Shown: in pieces, positions 45,285-57,849 of the stretch
Numbering within the stretch: the stretch's first letter is position 1
Layout of the letters: each line of letters starts with the position of its first letter
From: Ctena decussata
Lineage: Eukaryota; Mollusca; Bivalvia; Lucinida; Lucinidae
Reading direction: 5' to 3'
Assembly: GCA_963989385.1 (NCBI GenBank)
Contig: OZ022503.1
Coordinates: forward strand, 48,234,858-48,298,857
DNA length: 64,000 nt
Program-made: the position numbers and the translations under genes
Notes under the pieces: model-generated
What the model saw: only the letters and a program-made list of their open reading frames with translations
Told to the model about the DNA's origin: nothing
Databases searched by the model: none

Positions 45285-46270
45285 TTATGTTTCCGCCGTG
45301 GCCATCAAGTCGGAAATAAGAAACGGCCGCATTGTAGGCATACACGAGGCCATGGCGTCTCCCACAGAACTTTTTAAGAGCTGCACATGCTGACACAAGC
45401 TTCGCTCTACGATCACCCTGTGACAACAAAATTTCAGACACGCTAAAAGTAATCAATCCTGATCATGTCCTTACAAGAATAATGTCACTTGTTTTGCTTA
45501 ATCACGTCAGTGAATTACATGTACGTGTGGTATTCCTCGAAATGATTGAGAATTGCATTTTAGCTCTCAGTGGCTAGCCATATGTTATCAACAACATTAT
45601 AGACGAGTAAACCACAAGATAAGGACCTCATTTTCAAGTTTGGGAGACAAACATGACAATATGATGCGTTTCTTGTATCTGTTATTGGCGAATATGGGCT
45701 AGGGTACACCCCTGTAAAGTTATGTCCATTGAATTTGATCATATTTGGCTATACTACCTTTGCTCTTAGGAAATATGTTATTTTCTCCACTGTTCACCAT
45801 CATCTTTATTAATGGTCTCTAAAGAATTCTGCATGGTTTGTATTTGTTAATTCCATTTTCTGAAAAAGGGACTGGTAATTGTGACATACGAAGAAAATTG
45901 AAGGCATGAAAAACTGAGAAAATCCGATCTGCTAATGATTTGATTGAAATGTTTTTGTCAAGGTATGGAGAATCATGTCAAAACTTATGTCCATAAAAGC
46001 TCATTTAGTAAGCATAACAAAACTATGGACTGTTTTCAGTGTTCTACCGAGATGCATGAAAATAAAAATGCATCTGAGCAAAATACTCCAAGTCAAAATT
46101 GCAGTGTTCCCCAATTTTATGCACTTTTTCGAAATTAAGTACTCTGTTTGAGAGCCAGCTGCACCTACAGCAGACAAGATAATTAAAATTATTTCTTAAA
46201 ATGACATCAATTATCATTAGATTAGAAAATAGTTCAGAAAGTAAATACTTTATCATTATCTTATCCACAA
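45285..46270. other. Non-coding stretch
   Basis: Two short frames (45560-45742 minus, 45944-46138 plus) lack splice or domain support; otherwise AT-rich. Confidence 0.4.
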
Positions 46271-46272
46271 AT

Positions 46273-46507
46273 GAGCCACGACATGACAAAACCAACAATG
46301 TGGTTGTGCGCCCAGCGCAGACTAGATCAGCCTGGGCATCTGCCCAGATCGATAAGACTCTTTGTTAAAGGTTCATGGGGTAACTAAGGGTCAAAGCTAC
46401 TTTCATGCGGACAGTGAAGACTCTGATCAGACTGGGCGGATGCCCAGGCTGATCTGAGTCTGCGCTGGGCGCACAACCACAGTGTTGGTTTTGTCGTGTC
46501 GCGGCTC
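46273..46507. mobile_element. Foldback family A, copy 11
   Basis: GAGCCACGACATGA to TCGTGTCGCGGCTC, with AAAT directly before and AAAT directly after, a possible short target duplication. Confidence 0.9.
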
Positions 46508-46509
46508 AA

Positions 46510-47190
46510 ATAACGATTTCATTCGGTTAGGGTAAATAAATTTCAAGTCAGACTAAAAATCTCTGGATGGCACAATTCAAGGGGAGATAACTTTTGTGAA
46601 ACAAGGTTAACGGTTATACTACTGAGCTTAAAAACTCACAATGGGATGTTGTTCACAAATGAAAAGAGCCATAAAGTCTATGCCCGTTTTGTCAACTCTA
46701 ACTGCTTCAATTGATATTTGCGAAAAATCCCATTATTTTTGAAGAATTCTATACATTGCAATTTTCCCGCCAGGAAACCTTTCAGCAACGGAAACACTGT
46801 CAAAGCGGGTTGTGGTAAAGTGAGGCAAATGTATTTACATGTATCTAAGAATTCAAAGTTTACATGGTGTCGGACTAGTGTGACCAGCTAAATTCCGATT
46901 AAGCATGAAGCGCCTCGTCAAATCTTACTCATGACCTCTAGCGTCAGCATCTCGCAAACGTCAAACGGTAAAATTTCATTCCTTTATTTACACTTCATTT
47001 TAAGCCATACGTTTTAAATCGAAAAATACGCGAAATCAATGATGCAGAAATTTCTAATTGTCATGTTGTGTCTTCGCGTCGATCAGCATTAACCATAGCT
47101 GGACGTTAGTGAAATCGCTTAGTTATCATGACATCCGTTTTGGCGGACGCCACGCGGCCGACTGCCCTGAATTGGCGGATGAGGACGGTT
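46510..47190. other. Non-coding stretch, nothing recognised
   Basis: No repeat arms and no exon-like frame. Confidence 0.45.
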
Positions 47191-47194
47191 GCTT

Positions 47195-48223
47195 CTGTCA
47201 GAGAGTAGCTTTTCCCCCCTAGTAGATTTTCCCCCCGGAAAAATGACTATGATTTTTCCATAGTAGACTTTCCCACCGGAAAAATGGCTATATAGTAGAA
47301 TTTCCCCCCGGAAATATGACTATGTAGCCAATTTTCCCCGGGGAAAATCTACTATACGTGTTTTTGCATAGCCGTTTTTCCCCTCTATAGTGGATTTTCC
47401 CCCTGGTAACATGATTGAAGGAAAACACGCTACATAGTGGAATTTGCTCCTTCTCCAACTATAATAGTCAGGTTCATAACTGAAACAGAAAGGGTATCTG
47501 TCCGTAAAATATCGATGGATAATAGATAATAGACACATGCATGTGTCCACCAGTCTTATTATCGTTTTGGGGAAAACGGGTAGGCATTTTGCTTTTCCAT
47601 GTTAGCCAAAAACGGATCCGAGTGTACGTGGTTTTGTGCATAAATTTGTATAATTTTGTGTTGATACAAGCGTTCATCTGTGCGTGCGCGCAGCGGAGTG
47701 CCTGGACTAGTGTTCGTCTTCCATGCAGGAGTCGTGGGCTCGACTCCCATTGGGAAACACGTCCGATGATGATTTTCAATGTAATAAACTCCCTACTAAA
47801 TCAAACATGACTAGACAAAGCACCCGTTCGTACATCTTCCTGTAAGCTTGCATGCGTATGTGTCTGCGATGGGAAGAAATCGCAGCCTGTTCGTTCCTTT
47901 TATTAGTAATTATTGATTATTATAAAAATATGGTTTCTAAATTTGCATATTAATTTTTTTAATTAATCACGTTAATTACCTCCCTTGAAGTACTGATACA
48001 TTTCTTATGCGATTAATTCCGTAAAATGTCTCTGTTCCATTCCGTTCCGTTTCGTTCCGTTCCGCATAATACCAATAGTCATACCAAATTCACTAATAGC
48101 CAATTTCCCGGTGGGGGAAAAAGGACTATGGGGGAAAAAGTGGCTCTATTGGGTCCGGACAATTCACTATATAGCCGTCCTTCCTATAGCCATTTTTCCG
48201 GGGGGAAAACCGCTCTCTGACAG
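47195..48223. mobile_element. 1.03-kb inverted-repeat element with TTTTCCCC tracts
   Basis: Left CTGTCAGAGAG, right CTCTCTGACAG, flanked by CTT on both sides. Next to each end are irregular repeats of CTATAGTAGATTTTCCCCC-like sequence in opposite orientation. The centre holds a tRNA-like fragment (47690-47770, GTGGGCTCGACTCCCA). No transposase frame. Confidence 0.65.
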
Positions 48224-48444
48224 CTTCAAGCATGTTTTTTTTTATATATATTGAACAAAATATTAGTAATTGGTCACTCGTTAACATTCCGATTATTATT
48301 GTAACCAAACTTTTGGGTTGTTATCTACTTCTTTAAAGTAAATGTGTTTTGTTTTATGGGAGTTACGACCTTTTTCAGCTTTGTAAACCACATAATGTTT
48401 TAAAAACACATAAAAACTATATCAGCTGCCACAAGGTCAATAAA

Positions 48445-48660
48445 TTTCAGGGACAGTGGGGGCTAGAGGCTTATTATATGGGCGAAGCATATAAAAGGCG
48501 GAGGCCATCGCTCTCCTTTGACTGTATCATCATTCTCTGATTCGAAAAAAGGTAACCATTTTATTACTGGGTTGACAGAGATGTCTTTAGTCACTGGCTG
48601 GCTGCACCCGGATTCGAACCCGTGACCATAATCGATCGTCTCTAACAACTCGAACTCGGC
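48445..48660 (-). mobile_element. SINE, minus orientation
   Basis: The minus strand has B box GGGTTCGAATCCGGG and a body like 39088-39365 (GGTTACCTTTTTTCGAATC). The head is partly lost. Confidence 0.65.
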
Positions 48661-48664
48661 GTGT

Positions 48665-49835
48665 CACTGCAATGCAAAAGCTTCTCTCATTTTGCCAGCG
48701 AAAATAATAAATAGATTAATAAATAAATAAATAAAAAAATATAATAATCACTTTGCCAGAGGATTTAACCAATCCTTATTTTACATTTTTTTGAGCTAAC
48801 GATGCTTTGAACAACTTGGCTTAGCGACTGTATTTGCAGTGCTCAGCTTATAAATTTTATGAAATGTTTTGTTTTATTGTTTTTGTCGCTGGCTCACAAA
48901 AAGACTGATGAAAATGCGCATACATGTTATATTTTTATTTTCATTGTATTTAATCTTAATTTGCACAGACATGTAATACATGTTCAAATAGATGATGTTC
49001 AGTTTCAGAATTTATTTATTTTGGGAGGTTGGGGTGGGGGTCGTGGGCGGGGAATTAATGAGCGAAAGCTGCAGTCTTTTAATCTAAATCAGCTTAATTA
49101 TTTCGACAGGCATAACAGTTCGGTACATGTATCAAATTTGCATTTTAGCAAACTCGCTATTTTTTCATTTCTCATTCAAAAGCTAGTCAGGAGATAACCA
49201 CTATAAGCTTTTAGCTTTAAATTGTACATAATACAATGTGAATTGATTAGCAAAATATTGTTTAAACCAAATCTAGCCTCCCTTCTTTTTCTTGATATTC
49301 TTTGAGTCATGAGCACCGCCATTGATACGTACAGTATTAATATGTTGTCTTTGATCTCAGGTTGTTATATTATGTAATTGCTCTTTAAAAGTTCGAAACG
49401 GTTTAACAAGCACGTATAAGACATACCCACACAATATTTTATCTGTATATTCCGATACAATAAATACTCCACTAAGAGATAAACCCCTGCAATCTTTACG
49501 TTAATCTGTTAATTTGGTCAAGAGTAGCACGAGTTTTCTTTTACGCACGCCATAGGCTGGCTGCAGTTGAAGAATAAGCAACAAGACGGATACATGCATG
49601 AGATTGGCGGGAATGCTACCGCTTTAGCGTAAGCTCATTTCCGCAAACTTTGACTTCAACACGTCGGTGGAATTTATCTATTTATTTACTATTTTTTATG
49701 CCGGAATTTCGGCGGGTTTCGTTTGTTACACTTTTACGATTTTTTTACGATTTTTGCAATGGTTGTTTTGTCTATTTTGCAAGCCGGCTTACAGTATCGG
49801 GTGAGGCCTTTTCGCGGCGAAAACACGAAATGGCT
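48665..49835. other. AT-rich stretch with a MITE remnant
   Basis: 48790-48850 carries GAGCTAACGATGCTTTGAACAA, an end of the family at 63197-63532. The rest, including a glycine-rich short frame near 49020, shows no gene. Confidence 0.45.
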
Positions 49836-49967
49836 CAAAACTACGGAACCCCTAAAGGGACATTTCCTTTCCGATATTTATCAAAAAAAAAAAAAAAAAA
49901 AAAAAAAAAAGGAAAATTAGAAGGGAAATCAAAACAACAAATATCTTGATTTAACGACTTATTATTA

Positions 49968-50128
49968 AGGAATGAATTTCATTTTTCTGGTGTTTATCGA
50001 AGTATTAACTACATTGGGTCGCCTGCAAAGTAAGTGAATCCCGAAGGGGCTCATACAAACTTTGCTAGCGACTCAATGTAGTTTATACTTCGATGAACAC
50101 CAGAAAAATTAAGTTCATTGCTTATATC
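49968..50128. repeat. 160-bp palindrome
   Basis: TTTCTGGTGTTTATCGAAGT and TACATTGGGTCGC on the left are complemented at the right. A short loop contains CCCGAAGGGG. Confidence 0.8.
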
Positions 50129-50796
50129 TACATTCTTTTCTGTCTATTAATAGACCACAAATTTGCGTTAGGGCTACAGTTGAAGCAGAAAAACATTTAT
50201 ACGCAGGTTTTCGACTAACAGCGGAACATCGTCAACGACGTCATAACGTCATAGATTGGAGAGAAGCATGGTTATTCTGACGTCACTTAACCTCATGTAA
50301 CGTCTCGTGAACCGATGCAGTTATTGAAGTATAAACTACATTGCGTTCTAATGGTTTACCATAGGGCTTTTCAATAAATGCACAGAGAATGTAAATATTA
50401 TCGTTTAAACGACATAATAAGTCGTATAAACGATAAAAATAGAATGGAAATTAAAACAAGAAAACTAGAAATGAAATTAACTCAAGAAAAACAGAAAGAA
50501 ATTGAAACAAAAAGATGTCTTTTAAACGACTTATTATCTACTTTCCATTCTGATAAATATCGGAAAAGAAATCGAAACAAGATAAAATTTCCTTTTAAAA
50601 GGAAGGTTTGCACAGCTAAAACAGTGAAATTTTCATGAGTTGTTATTGAAGTGAACCCGATTGTTAGTGCACTTTCTGTTGCTTACTTTTATTTAGCAAA
50701 GTATTTAATTTCTAACTTCTTGAATGGTGGCATTATCCACGGGTGTAAGGTAAAAAGAAGTGTAGAATTTATTTGAAAAACAAATTGAGGAAATAT

Positions 50797-50845
50797 TCAC
50801 ACACACACACACACACACACAATACACACACACACACACACACAA
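50797..50845. repeat. (CA)n microsatellite
   Basis: Two CA tracts separated by AATA. Confidence 0.95.
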
Positions 50846-51594
50846 TACAATAAAAACAACAACAAAAAAACAGTTTTCCAACATTTTGGCCGGCCGTTAG
50901 TCATGTCTCAAGGAAAATAATTATATGGACCTATTTCAAGTCTTTTCTTTACGGCTGTTGAGTCACATTTAGATTGAATCAAAATTTTAGGAAAGACTGT
51001 TTCAAACCCATGTCTATGGAATCTTGGCACATCTGAACTTGGCATCAAACGAAGAAATAAATTAATATTTACTGAAGTTTACTTTTGGTTTAAGTGGCAT
51101 CAGTGGCAGTGACTGGAACAAACTTTTGACACTCTGAGAAGAAAATGCATGCCGTTATTGTTTGGACAATAACTTGCTTTACACCATTTGGGAACAACAA
51201 AGCACGGAACCTATTGCGTTCGTATTTCCATGAACTCCCGACAAATGAAATTTATCTTTTATATTTATGCTATGTTTTTACATCAATTTTGTTTACTCAT
51301 TCGGAAAGTTCTGACTAATTTAACGCCAAGCAAAGGACGAAGAATAGTTATTACCCAACGTGTTTGGTAATGAATACGACACTATGACATGACGAATGTC
51401 AAACGTTACGTCGGCCAATCATCTATTTGAATTATCCGTGACGTTGCTTACGCGTAAGATTACATGAATGTGTGTTGTTCGTGGATGTATGAACATCGTC
51501 AGCCCAGTATAGGTTCATCTAAGGAAATCGTCGACGAGTGTAAATATTTCTCTGTACATTTGTATAGCTGAACTAAGAAGGCAACATTAGAGAG

Positions 51595-51765
51595 TGTTAT
51601 AAAAGCAAGAAAAATGTCCACACAGCCCGACCCGCACCTACTGCAAGCACAGTAGGCCGACCTTATTCTACTATAATCCAAATAAGTAGGACGCCCCGGC
51701 ATTGGAAGTTATATCCAGCATCATCGCACAAACCAAACAACCCATCCTTTGTCATAAAGCTGTCA
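51595..51765 (-). mobile_element. SINE-like element, relative of 7290-7540
   Basis: Minus-strand body GGGGCGTCCTACTTA and GTGCTTGCAGTAGGTGCGGG match. The 3' tail is not preserved. Confidence 0.6.
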
Positions 51766-52149
51766 ACCAATCCCCAGTTTCAAATTCTATCAATTCTGAG
51801 TTTCAATCGTTAACAATTCTGAATTGTCCCCTTTTTCTGTATAATTGTTCAGGCTATTCATGAACATGTTGATGGCCAAAAAGAAATTTATCAGATGCTT
51901 AAAATATGTACATAATATATCGCTTTGTGCCATGGAAAGGCCTGTTGCAATGCGTAAGCGTTAAGTACTCACCGACATTACCGACTTTTACATACATAAC
52001 ACGGTCAGTTCTACATATACACAAGCCACACACATAGACAGATGGAATAATTTTTCTTCAGTTAATGTGATAAGGGAAGAAAATCGTCAAAAGCGCTTGT
52101 TTCTAAATCCGATGAATAAATTTGAACTCTGCTCTTTCAGTTTTTACAG

Positions 52150-52314
52150 ATACACATATCAGCCCACTCCGGCATTAGCGCAGTCTTATCAGTCTATCCT
52201 CAGCATAAAAGATGTCTTCATCATGGATCATTATGAAGAATATATTTGCCAAAAAAGACTGATCAGATCCCATGAATGCACCGGCGCTGGACAGTGTGCC
52301 GGCTGCTCTGACCA
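52150..52314 (+). CDS. Candidate orphan exon, function unknown
   Basis: Acceptor TTTCAGTTTTTACAG before 52150 and donor CCA|GTAAGA after 52314 bracket a 165-bp open stretch with phase 2 at both ends. It encodes about 55 residues with a charged middle (MDHYEEYICQKRL) and a cysteine cluster (CTGAGQCAGC). The stop of the longer frame again falls inside the donor. There are no partner exons or recognisable domain; it lies within the 3.6-kb inverted-repeat element. Could be chance. Confidence 0.3.
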
Positions 52315-52915
52315 GTAAGATTATGCGATGCCCTAAGGCCTATTTTTCGCGACGCCGCTGCATGATTTTCGGAAAAGCTAATGCTTTGCGCTATTGCTAT
52401 ATATAAACACAGTTTCTGACACAGGTTTTGGTATATTTCTTCGGATGCAAAGCCAAATACTTTGCATTAAATTCAGAGTTTCATTTTTTATGCAATCAGT
52501 TTATAAAAAGAAAAATAAATGTGGCCAAGTTCAAGGCACTTGTAAAAGAAATACGTGCTTTTTAACGGAAATATTAAAAAAGTAGGTACTATCAAAAACA
52601 GAATAAAGTTCCCATCTGTTATTTTTAGCAGATGAGGTAAATCGATCGGATATGGGTAAAAATAGACAAAATCGGACGAGGTCTTTGTAATGTCTGTGAA
52701 GAAAATAATGAAGAAATGCAGTCTCAAACCGGAACGAGCTTTCCAATCTCTTTGGCTTAATATTGCGGTCCTCAAAAAAGTTTAGACCGAATCGTTGCAG
52801 TACACACTCTCCAGGTATTTTCCGACTTAATGTAAGTGTGACGTATCGTTTCTTCCGAAAATAACTCGGTATCACTAAACCACTTGAATACTGGCTTGCC
52901 GTCCGAAACGGCAAG

Positions 52916-53390
52916 CCAAAAATTAGAACGGAAATCAAGACAACAAGTATCTCGTTTAAACGCCTTAATATATCGTTTAAACGCCTTAATATATCGTTTA
53001 AACGACTTAATATGTCGTTTCAATGATATAATAAGTCGTTCAAACGAGATATGTGTTAGTTTTATTTACTTTCTAATTTTACATGTCGTTTAAGCGATAT
53101 AAACTAGATATCTGTTGGTTTGTTTTCCGTTCTAAGTTTCTTGTTTCAATTTCTATTCTTATAAATATTGGAAAGGAAAGAAAATAATAAGTCGTTTAAA
53201 CGACATATTTTTTTGTTTCAATTTCTTTTTTGTTTATATTGATATAAATTCCAATCTGGTTTTCTTGTTCTAATTTATATTCAATTTTATATCGTTCAAA
53301 CGACACAATATATCGTTTAAACGATATAATAAGTCGTGTAAACGAGATATTTGTTGCTTTGATTTCCGTTCTAATTTTCTTGTTTCAATT
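52916..53390. repeat. TCGTTTAAACGA palindrome array
   Basis: Repeated GTTTAAAC-centred palindromes spaced by TTAATATA; the outer arms (TTAGAACGGAAATCAA and complement) make the whole block a foldback. Just before it is a hairpin GGCTTGCCGT/ACGGCAAGCC (52895-52919). Confidence 0.8.
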
Positions 53391-53666
53391 TCTATTCTGA
53401 TAAATATCGGAAAAGAAATGTCCCTTCAGGGATTCCGTACAAAACAAGCACCATATAATCTTGAATATGAAACTACTAATAGAGAAAGGATTCCTTTCTT
53501 TTTTTTTCTCTAGCTGGGTCTGTAAAACTTATATCGTGTGATTTGTGTAAGTGTAAGCTGGGGATAGATAAGGTGGATAGCTGACTTGTTTGCCCAGTGG
53601 CTACGCTAACGCTAGAATAGAACTAGCCTTTGCAGTAAAAACTAACAACAGAGAAGTTTTAACAGG

Positions 53667-53889
53667 GGCGTAACTAGGGGCAATTTCATGATACGCACAA
53701 CCATGTTTTATGCTCTACTTCTTGAAAGGAAAGCTAGTATTTCAGCCACTTTGGTAATTGGTATTGAAATCTTGTCTAATTTATAAAATTTCAGCATGCA
53801 AATATGCAGGTGCGTTTTGAAATTTTGTCAACTTTGACAAAATTTCAATACGCACTTGCGTATTTGCGTATAGGTAGCTACGCCCTTGT
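53667..53889 (+). mobile_element. hAT-like MITE, copy 2
   Basis: CAGGGGCGTAACTAG to TAGCTACGCCCTTG; about 85-90% alike to copy 1 by eye, opposite orientation. TTTAA-rich flanks, duplication unclear. Confidence 0.75.
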
Positions 53890-54354
53890 TTAAGAGAAAA
53901 CTAATTTCAATGACGTATAAGGTGATTGATCAGAGCATATCAGCACTCACCCGAAGGCTTTTGACACAATAAATATAAAATTGCAAACTGAAAAGACAGT
54001 ATGAAGAGAAAGAGGAACAGGAAAAAATATTTTCAGGACAATCTCAGATTTTGTCACAATTCCATGACTACTCCGCTTCCAAGTATCATCTTGACAGATC
54101 ATAACAATATCAATAGTAATTATGCACTTTAATCATGTTTCTCTCCCTTCGACCGCCGAGGTTACGTTACTTAATTTCCCCAGTGCATTACAATGTTTTC
54201 CATAACCGTCTGTCCTCTGAAGGACCAACACTAAAAACTAATACTTCAAAGGTCATAGGCTCGAGTACGACTTGGGTCGTAATTTCGTTTTAGCTTCTGG
54301 AATTTTCCTTCATCGTAGCTCAAAGGTGCACTGGATTAGATATTTACATACTGG

Positions 54355-54520
54355 ATGGATGGATGACTTGCGTGATGATTTTACATACTTTTTTCTACAG
54401 TATTTCATTCATATTAGGAAAATAGAAGGGTGATAATGAAAGGCTGCTGCAATGGTGCCCCGCCTCCAGTGGGACCGCGAGATCAGCAGGCCAGCGCTTA
54501 ACCTACTGAGCTCCCGGGGT
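54355..54520 (-). mobile_element. tRNA-headed SINE
   Basis: Same body as 8760-8936 and 10085-10276 (GATAATGAAAGGCTG). Head CCCGGGAGCTCAGTAGGTTA on the minus strand, B box decayed. Confidence 0.65.
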
Positions 54521-54689
54521 TCCTAAGCTGGTTGTAGTCAACCCCAAATAAATATCAGTATCTGTCAAAAATGGAAACACACAAACAGGGCAATAGTCAG
54601 AATGCCCTGTTATCGTGCTGAGCTGTTATTGTGTTGTACATGTAATGCTATTTATTGTGCTAGCTTCTTTACTGAACATGAAAATAAAA

Positions 54690-56027
54690 AAACAAGAGGC
54701 CCACGGGCCACAAAGCTCACCAGATCTCTAGTTCAAAATTGCTATCAAATTTGTATAGGCTGAACATTGCTGTCACATTTGTACAGGCTAATACAAAATA
54801 TACAACTACAAAGTCTCAGTCTGACAGTCTGTTGAGTTGATAACAAAATATATAACTATTTTCCGTATATTGATTGCAATAAATGCCATTTTTTAATTTT
54901 CCCCATTACAAGTCAAAGCAACTCTTAGTTGCCATAGCAACCAAACTAAAGAGCGGATTTTATAAAAAAAAAAAAAAAACATAAATTTTCAATCACCCAG
55001 CCTACGGATACTACAAATGAAATCTGGGCCTTATCAGCACAATGGCTTCTGAGGAGAATTTTTTTTAAGTATTTTTCCATTTTTTTGCATTTGGTTTCCA
55101 TGGCAACCAATAAAAGGAACAGTGGGAAAAAAACATAGCTAATAAGAGACTTCTCAAGGAACAATTTTTAAAAGTTTTGCCAACGTATCTGCAATACCCC
55201 CAGCTCAAGGATGCCACAGATGAAATCTTGGCCTTATTGGCCCAGTGGCCTCAGAGGAGATAATTTTTTAAGTATCTTTTTTTTCTTTTTTTTTACATTT
55301 CAGTTCCCATGGCAACCAATAAAAGGAGCAGTGGGCCAAAAACATATAGCTGATAGAAGACATCTCAAGGAACATTTCTATAGAAGTTTTATTAAAATAT
55401 CTGCAATGGCTTGGCAGAAAATGGCATTTTTCAATTTTCCCCATTATAAGTCAATGCGAACTCTAAGTTGCCATAGCGGCAACCAAACTGAAGAGCCGAT
55501 GATCATAAAAACACAAACTTTCATCCCCCAGGCCAAAGATGTCACAGATGAAACCTGGGCCTTATTGGCCCAGTGACTTCAGCGGTGATATTTTTTTAAG
55601 TATTTTTTTTTCCATTTTTTGCATTTTGGTTTCCATTGCAACCAATAAAAGGAGCAATGGGCCTAAAATCATGTAGCCGATAGAAGACATCTCAAGGAAC
55701 ATTTCTATAAAAGTTTTATCAACATTACTGCAAAGACTTGGCAGAAAATGCCATTTTTTCAATTTTCCCCGATATAAGTTCATGTGAACTCTAAGTTGCC
55801 ATAGCAACCATATTAAAAGGCCAATTTTCATAAAAAACACAAACTTTCTATCCCCAAGCCCAAGGATGCCACAATTGAAATTTGTGCTCAATCGGCCTAG
55901 TGGCTTCAGAGGAGATGTCGATTAAAAGTGTTGACGGACGACAGACGACGAGGACGACATACGACGACGACGGACCACTGCCTATTCTATAAGCTCCACG
56001 GGAGCTTCCGGCTCTGGTGAGCTAAAA
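54690..56027 (+). mobile_element. Composite element with 330-bp tandem units
   Basis: Starts CAAGAGGCCCACGGGCC...GCTCACC and ends GGAGCTTCCGGCTC-TGGTGAGCTAAAA after a GACGGACGACAGACG stretch. Both end types match 2505-4479, but the inner repeats (GTTGCCATAGCAACC, TTATTGGCCCAGTGG) are different, with about 3-4 units of about 330 bp. Frames within are repeat shadows. Confidence 0.75.
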
Positions 56028-56029
56028 AT

Positions 56030-56375
56030 GAAAGTTTTCAGGCCATAATACCAGCCGACCTATAGCTAGCAAACATCGAAGGCACATACGCATTATTTTG
56101 GTTTTGCTAGATATTCAGTTTAATATTCCAGTGCCATATTGATAGTACATGTCTTTCCTCTTCTGAGGTATCTATTATCTAATGTATTCCGTTTTGATAA
56201 ATCTTACTTAAATTTTTATTTGTGCATGGGCACAGGATCTTTTTTCAGAATCAATAAACACATAAAACCTTTGATATTATGCAGTGTTTATAGAGATTGA
56301 CAGCATTATCTCCCTTTGAATGATATTTTTTTGTTTGAAATGCCATGATGCACAAGTTCGTTGCTTTCATTATAT
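56030..56375. other. Short AT-rich gap
   Basis: Nothing recognised. Confidence 0.5.
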
Positions 56376-56378
56376 AGA

Positions 56379-56525
56379 GGATCTTACATGAGTGCTCATG
56401 TATTATTGAATTTATTAAACGAGTTGGGGAAAAAGATAAGATGCGAGGCTTTGCCGAGCATCTTATCGGTTTTCCCCAACGAGTTTAATAAATTCAATAA
56501 TACAGGAGCACGAATGCAAGATTCT
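56379..56525. mobile_element. Foldback with GTTGGGGAAAA arms
   Basis: TATTATTGAATTTATTAAAC and GAGTTGGGGAAAAAGATAAG on the left are complemented on the right around a 12-base loop. The outermost arms are AATCTTGCAT-like. Possibly the core of a longer element reaching about 56730. Confidence 0.8.
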
Positions 56526-56734
56526 ATTTATCATATGACACTAAAATCGCATTTTATTAGCAAAATTCGCACTAAAACGTCACGATTTTACCATTAGAAA
56601 ACGCGACGTTTTAATGGGCGTCAACGTATAACGTTACGACGTAATTTGCATATTTAATCCACTAGTGGATTATCGTTTTTAATGCATGGCTTTATTACAC
56701 TCTCATATGCGACGTCATATGATAAATTTTCTTC

Positions 56735-57840
56735 AAGGTCAGATTAATTGTTTTGGTTGCCTTGCAGCTCAGTGTGAACATATCTAGATTGGTTTTTAAA
56801 AGGTCTATCTTGAAATATAAATATTTTATGTGCTTTTGAAAGTCCATTGACATTGAATGCATGAATTCATTATGACTCAAGTTGTAGATTTTCATGCCTT
56901 CGAACTGGTCGAGTTTTAGCCTGCATAATTTGGGACAAAAAACAATGCTGGTCAAATTATATAACTGAAAAGGATTACCACTCTAATTATAAATAATTTC
57001 CTCAGCTTTCAGTCTGTTTAAATTTGGCAATTTTACGTTTTTGGGCACGGAAAAAAGGCTCCCCTTTTATATTTAGAATAATTTCCATATTGCTGTCAGA
57101 ACCTTGAATATTATGGCACTTAAGATATTATCATTTATTTATTTATTCAATAAAGTTATTTTTTTTAAATACTTTACTTTTCTCTGAGCATTATAGAACG
57201 AATAACAGTGACTCTGAATTTCGTATAGCATGTTTGCAGTTGGTTATAAAAAGTTGGTGTTTGTTCATTAGCACGTCACTTTGAAAGTCTGGCAACAACA
57301 GTCGGAGGAACCATGTACAGTAAAATTCTATAAAATTAGGACGCCTAAGATAATATCTGTTACTGTCCTAAGAAGTAAACGTTTTTGTTTTTCAATGTAC
57401 TAGGGCGTCTAAAAGATGCAGATGGAAGGGCAAGCATTGTTTGCGTAGTTCAGAATGTTCTGGGTCAACCTTGTTTGCTCAGACAGTATGTCCAAATATT
57501 AAGAATGTTCCGGGTAGACTTAAAGAACTGTTTTCCGTTGCAGAATGATCAGGTGCCATGCCTGGATATGCATATAGGGCTTATGCTTCTGACCTCATTT
57601 GCATAAAGCAGAATTAATCCTACGCTCGCTTATGTCCGTGGAAAAACTGTCGCAGAAGTTTAACTGATGTGCACAACCGAGGCGTGCGGCAACTATTGTA
57701 AAAAAAACAGACACGTATTCTCGGCAGCAGACGTAACTGGGGCTTATCAGTTTTATTTTGCGTTGTAAGATGGAAGATATGGTTTTGTTGTCAGTTTTAC
57801 AGACGCTCTTCCCCGCCCTGTAAAACATACAGATTTTGAT
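56735..57840. other. Non-coding stretch
   Basis: AT-rich, with no supported gene. A short plus frame at 57385-57606 has no domain or splice support. Confidence 0.4.
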
Positions 57841-57849
57841 ATTTTGTCG

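Larger units (their letters stand above)
49842..53439. mobile_element. 3.6-kb inverted-repeat element with 6-bp duplication
   Basis: Left TACGGAACCCCTAAAGGGAC and right GTCCCTTCAGGGATTCCGTA are inverted copies. Similarity continues about 130 bp inward (ATTAGAACGGAAATCAA, then CGTTTAAACGACTTATT), with an A-run inserted on the left. CAAAAC lies immediately outside both ends (49836-49841, 53440-53445). Inside are a 160-bp palindrome (49968-50128), further TCGTTTAAACGA arrays (50378-50600, 52916-53390), a CA microsatellite and a SINE. No transposase frame seen. Confidence 0.6.

Noticed and set aside
50378..50638. Lysine-rich 86-codon frame
   Set aside because: Reads through the CGTTTAAACGAC/GGAAATTAAAAC repeat family seen also at 52884-53345.
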